From the IMG/VR virus record IMGVR_UViG_3300030104_002647, positions 1-64,000 of that record: a stretch of DNA of 64,000 bases. One strand, written 5' to 3'. Origin of the DNA: a virus. Positions 1-6,602 of this stretch are shown here, piece after piece. Below the pieces are notes generated by a model that saw nothing but the letters and a program-made list of their open reading frames with translations, did no database searches and was not told where the DNA came from. Within the stretch, counting starts at the first letter, position 1. The number at the start of each line of letters is the position of its first letter. Made by a program: the position numbers and the translations under genes.

Positions 1-1091
1 TCAGGACAAAATTTATAGAATCCATTGTCTTCCAAGTATTCTTTAAATAAAACATGAACTATTTTTATAGTACCCTTATCGTTTTTTACCCAAAAAGTCT
101 GATTGTTATTTGACTCTTCAGCTTTATTTAATACTGAATCTATAATTGCTTTGTCAAGCTTTGACTCTTCTAACTGAGTTCTTATTTCCTTTTTAGATAC
201 ACCTCTTCTTAACTTTCCTTTTACTTGGTTTACCTTTTCTTCATCCTCGTAAAATTTAGTTCCAAAGTTTTGAGTGTGTGAGTATGCAGAATCTACGGTT
301 CTTTCAATCTCTCTTGTTGTAAAATCTTTTGAACTAAACTGACCTAGTACATAGGATGCTAGACTTTTATTAACGCCAAAATCATTAAGTGCTGATGCTA
401 GTACATAAGCATTTTGATTTCTTTGACCTTCGTTCATTGGATACTTTTTTGTCCACCATTTTAAAAGTATATCGACTATCTTATTTTCATCTGTAATTGG
501 TATTGTTAATGGGTCTTTGTTAATGTTTACCTCTACATATTCCTCCTCCTCAATCTTATCCCATACTTTAGAATTTTTATTTATATGGATGATGGGGTCG
601 TATGATTCATAACATACTCTAGATAAATTTTTAGATGTTACATCAAAGTATTGTGAATTGAAATGTTTTTCAAGTGAATTAAAATACTTAGTATGATTCT
701 CAGGGTCAGCCGGAATCTTTACTAATACTTTTAAGCCGTTACCGGATGGAGAAACAAAGACAGCATACACATATTTATTAGAACTCAAAGTTTCTTTATC
801 TAACATAAGTGTTTTAAAATCAGGATAACCATCAAAATCTAAACAGATAATTCCACTATGTAAAATAAGTGAGCTGTCTGCTCTTTTGTTAAATGTTCCT
901 GAAAAACATATTGCCGGTAATTGTTTTTTTAATTCGTTTCTGTCAGTCTTTTTCTTCTCTTTTCTTATCTTCTGTACTAGCTCTTTAGAATCAGACCCTT
1001 CCTTGATTCTGTCTAGTATAGTTTCAATGCTGACATGGTATGGAGTAATGGTTTCTTTAATATTTTTAAAGATTGTTATATTTTGTGTCAT
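1..1091 (-). CDS. Primase-helicase, N-terminal part (runs off window)
   Basis: The reading frame is open from the ATG at 1091 to base 1 (about 363 residues), so the gene continues outside the window. Residues about 60-135 carry the block PAICFSGTFNKR ... ICLDFDG ... FVSPSGNGLKVLVKI, typical of the VirE/BT4734-type N-terminal domain of Bacteroidota mobile-element primases, where the DFDG and SPSGxGLK segments belong to the primase fold. A PriCT-like helical stretch follows. The last residues (KIVHVLFKEYLEDNGFYKF) resemble the linker that normally precedes an SF3/D5-type helicase domain. The matching C-terminal part appears to be at 63575-64000. Inferred role: primer synthesis and helicase loading. 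Tandem repeats lie directly upstream of the ATG. Confidence 0.75.
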   Translation of the reverse strand, partial: MTQNITIFKNIKETITPYHVSIETILDRIKEGSDSKELVQKIRKEKKKTDRNELKKQLPAICFSGTFNKRADSSLILHSGIICLDFDGYPDFKTLMLDKETLSSNKYVYAVFVSPSGNGLKVLVKIPADPENHTKYFNSLEKHFNSQYFDVTSKNLSRVCYESYDPIIHINKNSKVWDKIEEEEYVEVNINKDPLTIPITDENKIVDILLKWWTKKYPMNEGQRNQNAYVLASALNDFGVNKSLASYVLGQFSSKDFTTREIERTVDSAYSHTQNFGTKFYEDEEKVNQVKGKLRRGVSKKEIRTQLEESKLDKAIIDSVLNKAEESNNNQTFWVKNDKGTIKIVHVLFKEYLEDNGFYKFCP

Positions 1092-1096
1092 ATTAA

Positions 1097-1117
1097 TGTT
1101 GATTTTATGTTGATTTT
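1097..1117 (+). repeat. Tandem TGTTGATTTT pair upstream of primase
   Basis: Two exact copies of TGTTGATTTT start at 1097 and 1108, 11 bp (one helical turn) apart and only 6 bp from the primase ATG. A CGTTGATTATC and a TGTTGAAAA follow within 50 bp. The same tandem pair with the same spacing recurs at 10551-10571. This suggests binding sites for a phage or host protein (iterons or operators). The 219-bp gap 1092-1310 otherwise holds A-runs and the terminator at 1268-1290. Confidence 0.6.
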
Positions 1118-1267
1118 TTATTTATAACTCGTTGATTATCAATAGTTGTGTTGAAAATGTTATATATATTATTAATTTAAGATAAAAAAAAACAAAAAAA
1201 AATAAATAAAAACTATATAGCTGTATAGAGACTGCTAAAATTGACATTTCAACACAAAAAAAAGCTG

Positions 1268-1290
1268 AAAAAAGGAGGACGAATCCTCCT
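1268..1290 (-). terminator. Rho-independent terminator after SSB-like gene
   Basis: On the minus strand a perfect 7-bp stem AGGAGGA/TCCTCCT is closed by a TTCG tetraloop and followed by six T. It lies just past the end of the gene at 1311-1574, so the recombination operon ends here and the primase must have its own promoter in 1092-1267 or receive read-through. Confidence 0.85.
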
Positions 1291-1310
1291 AATTTCTATC
1301 AAAAACTAAA

Positions 1311-1574
1311 CTAAAAAGGAAGGTCATTGCTAACAGCTTTAGCTACCGGCTCTGACGCTTCTTCTTCTTTTACATAAGGTGTTTGAACCTTAATACTTAT
1401 GTACTTATCTCCTGATTGAGTAGTTGATACCCATCCGGCAAGTTCCCATTGAACTCCGTCAGGTGTACAGCATCCACCTTTGTAATCAGGTTGTGAATCT
1501 TTTTCTTTGTATTGGTTTTTAAATAGACTCCCACTCGATGCTTTGTGTACGTATTTCTTTTCTTGGTCTGACAT
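1311..1574 (-). CDS. SSB-like small protein with NDLPF tail
   Basis: An 87-residue protein. The core (QPDYKG, then WELAGWVSTTQSGDKYISIKV at about 28-63) resembles the short DUF736-like single-OB-fold proteins frequent in phages. The last five residues, NDLPF, resemble the acidic C-terminal tail (D-D-L/I-P-F) by which single-stranded DNA binding proteins recruit partners. It follows a nuclease and an annealing-type protein, which fits a ssDNA-binding role in replication or recombination. Function is inferred from the tail and context. It overlaps the preceding ORF by 56 bases and is followed by a strong terminator. Confidence 0.6.
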   Translation of the reverse strand: MSDQEKKYVHKASSGSLFKNQYKEKDSQPDYKGGCCTPDGVQWELAGWVSTTQSGDKYISIKVQTPYVKEEEASEPVAKAVSNDLPF

Positions 1575-1743
1575 GATTTTTAATTTTAATATTTCGTTCC
1601 AAATGATTAATTGTTGAGATGATTATATTAGTTTTCTCATCTGTACTATCAGCAGTCATCGGAACTTGAACCCACATGATAGTACCTTTAGGAGTTCTTC
1701 TTGGAAGAATATTCCTAATTTTTTTAAATAGTTTTTTTAACAT
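1519..1743 (-). CDS. Small basic protein, unknown
   Basis: A 74-residue ORF with a Lys/Arg-rich N-terminus (MLKKLFKKIRNILPRRTPKG). Its start overlaps the upstream nuclease gene by 20 bases and its tail overlaps the SSB-like gene by 56 bases. The last 20 residues are read out of frame with the next gene, so they look uninformative. Coupling with neighbours supports expression, but no family is recognised. Confidence 0.4.
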   Translation of the reverse strand: MLKKLFKKIRNILPRRTPKGTIMWVQVPMTADSTDEKTNIIISTINHLERNIKIKNHVRPRKEIRTQSIEWESI

Positions 1744-2464
1744 AATAATTATTTATATCCTCTACTGAAACATCTTTGTTAGCAAAGAATTGATTATATA
1801 TATTTACAGCTTGTTTAACTTTATCTTCGCCTTTTGCAAGAGCTATATCGCTAGTCTCAAACAATCCGCATATACCAAATCTTTCAGCACTTTTATCTAT
1901 TACTATAAAGATAACAGGTTTTCCAAAAAGGTGTTGGTATATATATGCTTGGCTGTCGTAATTATAATAATAACTATTAATATGAAATTTAGATATATCG
2001 CTTGTGCTTTTTAAATCTATAACGTACTCGTCAGATATAATATCTGCTTTTCCCTTCCACTCTACCCCAAACAATTCTTTTATCTGTGGTTGTTCGTATA
2101 CATTTTTTGGATTTTTTATCATGCTGAAAAGCTCTATGTTTTCAAACAGGATATCTACAAGCATTTCACATTCATCAGCTTCCTTTTGTAATAACCTTAT
2201 ATTACCATCCTCACATGCTTCCTTATAAACTTTTGTGTTACGGCTTGATGCATCTACTATATCAAAGTTTTTTGCCTTCTCCGGCTCTAAAATTAATTGA
2301 TGAAAGTATCTACCGTATAAAAAATTTTTATTGTCAGGTTGCTCTTGCATAAACAATTTGGGATGAGTTAGTAGTTGACTAATGTTTGAATTAGACAAAT
2401 ACTTACGACCAATTCCGTTATAATATTCTTGGTCGTCTTTAAGTTTCTCGATTATATCTCTCAT
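1724..2464 (-). CDS. RecE-like PD-(D/E)XK exonuclease
   Basis: 246 residues. The segment GRYFHQLILEPE (51-62), followed by GKADIISDEYVIDLKST (138-154) with Asp141 and the D-L-K at 150-152, matches the catalytic pattern of RecE/DUF3799 (PDDEXK_12) exonucleases. These degrade one strand of dsDNA to leave ssDNA for annealing. The length matches the nuclease domain alone. The start overlaps the stop of the putative annealing protein in an ATGA junction, the usual two-gene phage recombination module. Confidence 0.7.
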   Translation of the reverse strand: MRDIIEKLKDDQEYYNGIGRKYLSNSNISQLLTHPKLFMQEQPDNKNFLYGRYFHQLILEPEKAKNFDIVDASSRNTKVYKEACEDGNIRLLQKEADECEMLVDILFENIELFSMIKNPKNVYEQPQIKELFGVEWKGKADIISDEYVIDLKSTSDISKFHINSYYYNYDSQAYIYQHLFGKPVIFIVIDKSAERFGICGLFETSDIALAKGEDKVKQAVNIYNQFFANKDVSVEDINNYYVKKTI

Positions 2465-3015
2465 ACTAACTCCTTAAAGTTCTTAGCAATTGCTTCTGTA
2501 TAATCTTCATCGATTTCGTACATTTTTCTTAGCTCTGTACCGCACCACTTTAAACCTTTGGATTTATTTTTTGCAATAAACTCTAAAGCAACAGCATAAT
2601 TATCACCAAGCTGAATTGAAGGTAGCTTTGTAACTTGATTGAAATGTACAGCTTGTTTATTTGGAGATGAATTTAGTTTAGCATTAGCAACTTCTTCATA
2701 AGATGCTACTGCCGTATCTAATCCAATACCTAGATTACCTAAAGCTCTACCCCATGCTGATGTCTCACAATTTTCTACATATGAAGTTTTATTAATAAAG
2801 CTGCTGCCTTTGACTTCTTCAGCCAATCCGGTAGCTATTACTTTACCTTCCTCATTAGTGATTACTGCTTTTAACATAATAGAGTTGTCGGTTTTTTCGA
2901 CTACCTCAGTTATTAAAGAATGATTTTTATAATTAGTTCTGAAATACTTTAATCTTTCGTGAACTTCAACGTATTTTTTTCCTTTTACGTCAATAGTTTT
3001 TAATTTTTTACTCAT
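2461..3015 (-). CDS. Putative ssDNA-annealing recombination protein
   Basis: 184 residues. The region ATGLAEEVKGSSFINKTS followed by VENCETSAWGRALGNLGIG (about 61-99) is a conserved signature in a large set of phage proteins encoded beside exonucleases or SSBs and usually described as ssDNA-binding or annealing (Erf/Rad52-like) proteins. The family name is from memory and the assignment rests mainly on this motif and on ATGA coupling to the RecE-like gene. A core protein of the recombination pair is the best guess; a general ssDNA-binding protein is an alternative. Confidence 0.5.
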   Translation of the reverse strand: MSKKLKTIDVKGKKYVEVHERLKYFRTNYKNHSLITEVVEKTDNSIMLKAVITNEEGKVIATGLAEEVKGSSFINKTSYVENCETSAWGRALGNLGIGLDTAVASYEEVANAKLNSSPNKQAVHFNQVTKLPSIQLGDNYAVALEFIAKNKSKGLKWCGTELRKMYEIDEDYTEAIAKNFKELV

Positions 3016-3021
3016 AATATT

Positions 3022-3426
3022 TTATTTAAGTTGATTTAATTTTTGTGAAACTTTCGTAAACCTTTGCATAATCCTCTCACGATTTGCTTTGAGACTTTGA
3101 ATATGCTTTGCGTTCTTGCGGGAGTTCACTTCATCCCTTATTTTATTTTCTATTATCTCTAGCTTTGAACGATAATTAGACAAAGCTAATGAAAATACTC
3201 CATATCGCCACCCTTTTTCAAAAAAACTTTCTAAATTTTTTTCCGGTACTAGAGTATAATAATCCCCACCCTTTGTGGTATTATGTATATTAATTTTGCC
3301 TGTTATGTTTACTTTTTCAATACGAATCCCATATAATATATTGGCTTCATATCCATCTCCATCAAGTGATGCTGTATAGTCATCATCTTTTGCTTGTTGA
3401 AATATGTTTTCTAAAGTGAAACGCAT
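3022..3426 (-). CDS. Hypothetical protein, coiled-coil C-terminus
   Basis: 134 residues with no family recognised. The N-terminal half has an acidic stretch (QAKDDDYTASLDGDGYEA) and a mixed beta-like region; residues about 80-134 are Lys/Arg/Glu-rich and predicted helical. It sits 6 bp upstream of the annealing protein and overlaps the DnaA-IV-like gene by 16 bases, so it belongs to the replication/recombination operon. Confidence 0.6.
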   Translation of the reverse strand: MRFTLENIFQQAKDDDYTASLDGDGYEANILYGIRIEKVNITGKINIHNTTKGGDYYTLVPEKNLESFFEKGWRYGVFSLALSNYRSKLEIIENKIRDEVNSRKNAKHIQSLKANRERIMQRFTKVSQKLNQLK

Positions 3427-3719
3427 TCTTCAATACTTTGACACACTTTTACAAAATCTTTATCTCTTACTTTTGATTCTTTTACAGCATGTATTCCATG
3501 AATGATTGATGAGTGTCCTATATCATAGCCGCTCTCCTTCATAAATTGTTCGATGAAGGTTAACTTCATGGGTCTATTTTTACATAGATAATACAACATG
3601 TGCCTTGCATCTACAATCGCTCTAGTTTTATCTTTTGAAAATAATTTATCAGTTGTAATATTGTGAACTTCTGCTACTTTTTGAGCATACTTATTGAATA
3701 TTTCTTTTTTATAATTCAT
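3411..3719 (-). CDS. DnaA domain IV-like DNA-binding protein
   Basis: 102 residues. The pattern VAEVHNITTDKLFSKDKT, then R-A-I-V-D-A-R-H-M-L-Y-Y-L, then GHSSIIHGIHAVKE parallels bacterial DnaA domain IV: the basic loop, the R-x-V-x-A-R-Q-x-A-x-Y-L helix and the D-H-S-T-V-x-H-A motif that reads the DnaA box. No ATPase domain is present. It may bind origin-like sites in the phage genome or compete with host DnaA. A second protein with a similar motif is encoded at 60849-61415. Confidence 0.65.
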   Translation of the reverse strand: MNYKKEIFNKYAQKVAEVHNITTDKLFSKDKTRAIVDARHMLYYLCKNRPMKLTFIEQFMKESGYDIGHSSIIHGIHAVKESKVRDKDFVKVCQSIEECVSL

Positions 3720-3748
3720 TTATATTTAATTTGATTAAAAAATTTAAA

Positions 3749-3824
3749 GGGGGAGAAACAAAAACATTTAATATTATGGAACGCTCTTATACATCCCTCT
3801 AGATTAATAATAACAAACTCCCCC
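3749..3824. repeat. GGGGGAG/CTCCCCC inverted repeat in gene gap
   Basis: Exact 7-bp arms at 3749-3755 and 3818-3824 enclose 62 bases without a convincing gene. In the minus-strand transcript the second arm is followed by TTTAAATTTTTT, so it could be an attenuator or the base of a small structured leader for the gene at 3411-3719. G runs are rare in this AT-rich DNA. No known RNA family is recognised. Confidence 0.35.
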
Positions 3825-3846
3825 TCTAAACCAACATTATGAAACA

Positions 3847-3854
3847 CAAATATA
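3847..3854 (-). promoter_or_regulatory. TATATTTG -7-like element
   Basis: Minus-strand TATATTTG fits the Bacteroidota -7 box TAnnTTTG and lies in the 143-bp gap between the genes at 3863 and 3719. It would give the recombination genes a leader of about 120 nt containing the GGGGGAG inverted repeat. No clear -33 TTTG is seen. Confidence 0.35.
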
Positions 3855-3862
3855 GTCATTGT

Positions 3863-4186
3863 TTATTTCTTGTCCAAATTTTCTCGAGCAATAATCAATA
3901 AAATTATATACCCACACAAGTCAAACAATGTGTCCTCAGTTTCATCGGACAAACCTTTGTTTCTAATTCTAGCCAACTTGTCGTCTATCCTTGCAGATAG
4001 TCCTTCGATAGCATTAGCTTTAGAAAAAATATTAAGTGGAGTAAGTGCAGAGTTACCATAAGCTGTATTTTTGTCTAACAGCATCTTGTAAACTTTTGCA
4101 GTTACATCTTTTATTTTGTCGGTATTCGGATTTACCTTTTTTTTCGCCTTTAGGATTTCTTTACCCTCGTTCATGTAGTGATTCAT
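3863..4186 (-). CDS. DUF1599-like conserved phage protein
   Basis: 107 residues. The order L-L-x-K-N-x-x-Y-G-N-S (37-46), F-S-K at 53-55, R-I-D-D-K-L-A-R-I (66-74) and E-D-T-L-F-D-L-C-G-Y (83-92) matches a common phage family of all-helical proteins that I associate with DUF1599 (nucleotide modification associated domain 1). The domain is suspected to act on nucleotides, but the reaction is not established. It is coupled by ATGA to the gene at 4183-4581. Confidence 0.5.
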   Translation of the reverse strand: MNHYMNEGKEILKAKKKVNPNTDKIKDVTAKVYKMLLDKNTAYGNSALTPLNIFSKANAIEGLSARIDDKLARIRNKGLSDETEDTLFDLCGYIILLIIARENLDKK

Positions 4187-4581
4187 TGATTTGTAGCGTC
4201 TTTAATGTAGGGAGCTGTAATATGTGATGCTATAAGGTTATACAAAATTTTCTCCCCCTCTGCTTTAGATAAACAAGTGTGATAGTTATTATAATATCTG
4301 ATATAATATTTTTTACCTATTTGTTGTAACAGCATAGACCCTACATATCTGAAGATATATTCAGCATCTTTTTCTACCTCTAATCCCATGTCAATCAATG
4401 CGATATCTCTTTTATGATAGTTATCCATGTACGATTTATATTTCATTTTTCTACCTGTCGCTTTAAACTTAGTAAGAGACATAGGTTTTTTACCTTCATA
4501 TTGTTGTATCTTTTGGATATAACTTTTGTTAGGTTTTTTTTGTAGCTTTTCTGTAAGCACTTCGTGATTTAGTATATTCAT
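4183..4581 (-). CDS. Hypothetical protein
   Basis: 132 residues, strongly basic in the first third (many Lys, including KPNKSY and GRKMKYKSY), with no recognised domain. Its stop overlaps the next start as ATGA, so it is co-translated with the DUF1599-like protein. Confidence 0.55.
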   Translation of the reverse strand: MNILNHEVLTEKLQKKPNKSYIQKIQQYEGKKPMSLTKFKATGRKMKYKSYMDNYHKRDIALIDMGLEVEKDAEYIFRYVGSMLLQQIGKKYYIRYYNNYHTCLSKAEGEKILYNLIASHITAPYIKDATNQ

Positions 4582-4588
4582 ATTTTAT

Positions 4589-4771
4589 TTATTTTAATGC
4601 GTCTGTACTCTTTACCCACCAATGTCCATCGATGAGTTTTTTTTCAACATCTCCCCAATGATTCTTTACCTTGTCAGACAGGTGTCTGTGGAGGTGAAGT
4701 CGGAGCTTTCGATTCTGCTCCTTCTCGTTGAGGTATAGTTGAAATATTTTTTTGTCCTTTTCTATTGACAT
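4589..4771 (-). CDS. Hypothetical small basic protein
   Basis: 60 residues, Lys/His-rich in the middle (KLRLHLHRHL), ending in the plausible folded segment GHWWVKSTDALK. The ATG is preceded by the A/T-rich TTAAAATTAA leader seen at other starts in this phage. It overlaps the preceding ORF by 98 bases in another frame, so one of the two may be over-extended. Confidence 0.45.
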   Translation of the reverse strand: MSIEKDKKIFQLYLNEKEQNRKLRLHLHRHLSDKVKNHWGDVEKKLIDGHWWVKSTDALK

Positions 4772-4922
4772 TTAATTTTAATTTTTTATGGTCAACAAAA
4801 CGCTTTTTGTGATTAACCTTGCCACTATATTTGAAGTAGCAGTCTAGGTCAATCACATTGCGTTTGCGTACCTTATTAATCTCCTTTTGTATACGGAGAA
4901 ACTTGATTATTTGTTTGGTCAT
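4674..4922 (-). CDS. Hypothetical small basic protein
   Basis: 82 residues, very basic (pI clearly above 10 by inspection). The last 30 residues overlap the next gene and are low-information (Pro/Ser/Thr). The ATG at 4922 overlaps the TGA of a 32-aa membrane ORF in an ATGA junction, which supports its being translated. Confidence 0.4.
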   Translation of the reverse strand: MTKQIIKFLRIQKEINKVRKRNVIDLDCYFKYSGKVNHKKRFVDHKKLKLNVNRKGQKNISTIPQREGAESKAPTSPPQTPV

Positions 4923-5017
4923 ATCTTACTACGAATCCAAATGTAAATTAGGCACAAAATTGCACCCATGAAAGATACAAAGGTAGCAATATATTTGTCT
5001 CTCATTTTATTACTCAT
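4919..5017 (-). CDS. 32-aa single-span membrane mini-protein
   Basis: A short ORF of 32 residues: basic N-terminus MSNKMRDKY, then a hydrophobic span IATFVSFMGAILCLIYIWI, then a basic end RSKI. This charge arrangement suits a single inner-membrane helix. It overlaps the stop of the gene at 5010-5279 by 8 bases and the start of the next gene by ATGA. The tight coupling on both sides argues that it is real. Function unknown. Confidence 0.55.
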   Translation of the reverse strand: MSNKMRDKYIATFVSFMGAILCLIYIWIRSKI

Positions 5018-5279
5018 TTCTTTCAAAGATTGTATGGTCTTCAATATTTCTTTCAACCCTAAGTTTTAGTGAGGTGAGAATCAAGTCCTCAATCTCATCA
5101 TACTTCTTGTTAAAGAACTCCTGAGCTTCATCAGTATACTCGGTGCATATCACCTTGCCTGTTTCTAAATGCTTGACTTCTTTGATAGTGTTCATTCCAA
5201 ATTTCATAGTTGTAACTTCACATGCTAAGTCAGAAACTAATTCAATTAGTTTTTCGTTTTCAATAAATAATCTCATCAT
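5010..5279 (-). CDS. Hypothetical acidic protein
   Basis: 89 residues, Glu-rich, with no recognised domain. It is preceded by AAATATTATG, the leader style shared by the starts in this arm. It is the first gene after the structured gap at 5280-5416. Confidence 0.5.
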   Translation of the reverse strand: MMRLFIENEKLIELVSDLACEVTTMKFGMNTIKEVKHLETGKVICTEYTDEAQEFFNKKYDEIEDLILTSLKLRVERNIEDHTIFERNE

Positions 5280-5310
5280 AATATTTAAATTTAAATTAAT
5301 AATAATAGGC

Positions 5311-5415
5311 AGAGAGTAGGGCTACGTTAAACAACTGCGTGGGTTAGCTCTCTTTTAAAAGTTCCGCTCCTTTACTTACCTAAGTTTTTTGTAACACCTG
5401 TGTTACAAGTGTTAC
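5311..5415. other. Gap with nested inverted repeats
   Basis: The 137-bp gap between the genes at 5417 and 5279 holds several symmetric elements: AGAGAG (5311-5316) with CTCTCT (5348-5353) enclosing a second pairing CTACG/CGTGG across a 5x5 internal loop; the palindrome CTTTTAAAAG; and GTAACAC with GTGTTAC at 5391-5406, followed by a further GTGTTAC. No ORF or known RNA family is recognised. It may be a structured leader or protein-binding sites. Confidence 0.35.
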
Positions 5416-5416
5416 A

Positions 5417-5794
5417 TTAGTCAATCAGTTCTATATCTAATGTACTTATTTCATCCTCCTCACTATCCTCATCAACTAGCCATGCCGGAAGACTATCTCT
5501 CTCTTCATACATGCCGTCTAATGTATAGCTAATTTGATTGTGTTCAATAAGGTCTTGAATAAATCTATTACCCCAATATTGAATGTCTTCGTGGTCGGAG
5601 AACATCCACTCTGCAAACCTTTTGCGAGTAATTGTGTATCTCTTTTTTGCATGTGATTTTGTTACATGCTCTTCCACTTGCTTTAAGTAATCTTCCCATG
5701 AATAAGGAACACCCTTAACACCGCCAACATCAGCGTTATATAATTCTCTGTGTCTCTTTTTTTGCTCGAGACCGAGCCATCTTTTTTCTCTCAT
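5417..5794 (-). CDS. Hypothetical protein with acidic tail
   Basis: 125 residues, basic and tryptophan-containing in the first half (MREKRWLGLEQKKRHRELY), strongly acidic at the end (VDEDSEEDEIS). The middle (KRFAEWMF ... IQYWGNRFIQDLIEHNQ) looks helical. No family recognised. It belongs to the accessory part of the early operon. Confidence 0.55.
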   Translation of the reverse strand: MREKRWLGLEQKKRHRELYNADVGGVKGVPYSWEDYLKQVEEHVTKSHAKKRYTITRKRFAEWMFSDHEDIQYWGNRFIQDLIEHNQISYTLDGMYEERDSLPAWLVDEDSEEDEISTLDIELID

Positions 5795-5805
5795 AATATT
5801 TGGTT

Positions 5806-6363
5806 TTAATTAAAAACTGTTGTCATATAATTGTCAACTGCATTCCCTTCCCTACTATTAGTAATATAGCTTGGAACTGACGTATGGTAGGAGTATTTTG
5901 AAATCCTGTCTAATATCCCATCCAATTCGTTAAATACATTGTAAATTTTTAGAACAGTAATGCTCACATCTTTCCACTCTTTTTCATTACCACCTTTTTG
6001 TCGTGTGGTTTGTATGTGTGCAGTTATGATTCCGCAATCATTTACATCCTCACCGCTGAAACGAATCTTACCTTGCAGATATATTCCTTTGGGGGTGAGA
6101 AATTCTTTGACTATCAGCTCTAGCCAAGCGTAGTAGCCGTAGAACTTTTCTTGGTCTGTCCATTCTAGATAGTGTTCTCCTCCTACCTCGTATATGTTCC
6201 ACTTCAGCCAAATACTTGGAGCGTCTTCTCTTCCGGTTGTATATTTGTCATCGTGAATTGTGTGTCTTGGCTCTAGCCAATTGTTGTGGTAGTCGATTAA
6301 CTCGCTGTCTGTTAATTTTTTAGACAGTTTCATCCTACCGATAAACTCTGTTGTGTATCCCAT
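5806..6363 (-). CDS. Conserved phage protein of unknown function
   Basis: 185 residues. The pattern MGYTTEFIGRMKL ... L-T-D-S-E near the N-terminus, then PSIWLKWNI, then LEWTDQEKFYGYYAWLELI, then GEDVNDCGII is that of a widespread but uncharacterised family in phages and Bacteroidota. It is probably a small beta-rich soluble protein. It is the gene immediately downstream of the tRNA-like RNA and hairpin, with an AAACATTATG start context. Confidence 0.6.
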   Translation of the reverse strand: MGYTTEFIGRMKLSKKLTDSELIDYHNNWLEPRHTIHDDKYTTGREDAPSIWLKWNIYEVGGEHYLEWTDQEKFYGYYAWLELIVKEFLTPKGIYLQGKIRFSGEDVNDCGIITAHIQTTRQKGGNEKEWKDVSITVLKIYNVFNELDGILDRISKYSYHTSVPSYITNSREGNAVDNYMTTVFN

Positions 6364-6395
6364 AATGTTTGGATTTAATTAATATTTAATTTAGT

Positions 6396-6416
6396 GAACA
6401 CTTTGAAATCTTGTTC
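6396..6416 (-). repeat. Intergenic hairpin, homologue of the ribozyme-associated hairpins
   Basis: On the minus strand GAACA and TGTTC pair across an 11-base loop. With the preceding TAATCCT the element aligns at about 22 of 28 positions with the hairpin before hammerhead 1 (7401-7428). Here it follows the tRNA-like RNA and no ribozyme core follows it. Confidence 0.5.
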
Positions 6417-6427
6417 AGGATTATAGA

Positions 6428-6544
6428 ACGCAGACGAGGATTCGAACCTCATTTTATTAACCTAACGTCATGTGTCAAATTAGTAAGGTAGTTATGATTC
6501 TCCTTACCTATAACCACTTCCGAGCACCATGCTATCATCTGCGT
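6428..6544 (-). ncRNA. tRNA-like RNA with non-canonical interior
   Basis: The minus strand gives a perfect 7-bp acceptor stem (ACGCAGA with TCTGCGT) and a T arm TGAGG/CCTCG around the canonical loop TTCGAAT, with TG at the position 8-9 equivalent. The interior is 86 nt, about 30 nt longer than even a class II tRNA. Helices possible there are GGTAAGG/CCTTACT with a 13-nt loop, an alternative 8-bp helix GTGGTTAT/ATAACTAC that competes with it, and a variable-arm-like hairpin with loop ACATGAC. No normal anticodon loop or D arm can be assigned and no CCA is encoded. It could be an aberrant or intron-containing tRNA, or a tRNA mimic. Confidence 0.6.
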
Positions 6545-6602
6545 TTCAATTGCAATATTACGAATTAATAATTTAATAAACAAATTTTAGACGAACTATT
6601 TT

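Noticed and set aside
886-1113. Plus-strand ORF of 75 aa at the left end
   Set aside because: It is antisense to the primase N-terminal domain, which has clear family motifs on the minus strand; composition is Phe/Leu/Ser-rich as expected for a shadow frame.
6428-6544. H-type pseudoknot from GGTTAT/ATAACT and GGTAAGG/CCTTACT
   Set aside because: Both helices could form alone but together they leave no linker to span the first stem, so the pseudoknot is sterically unlikely; treated as alternative hairpins.
6540-6602. A fourth hammerhead just upstream of the tRNA-like RNA (GAAACG near its 5' end)
   Set aside because: No CTGATGA core or second stem is present in the expected place.
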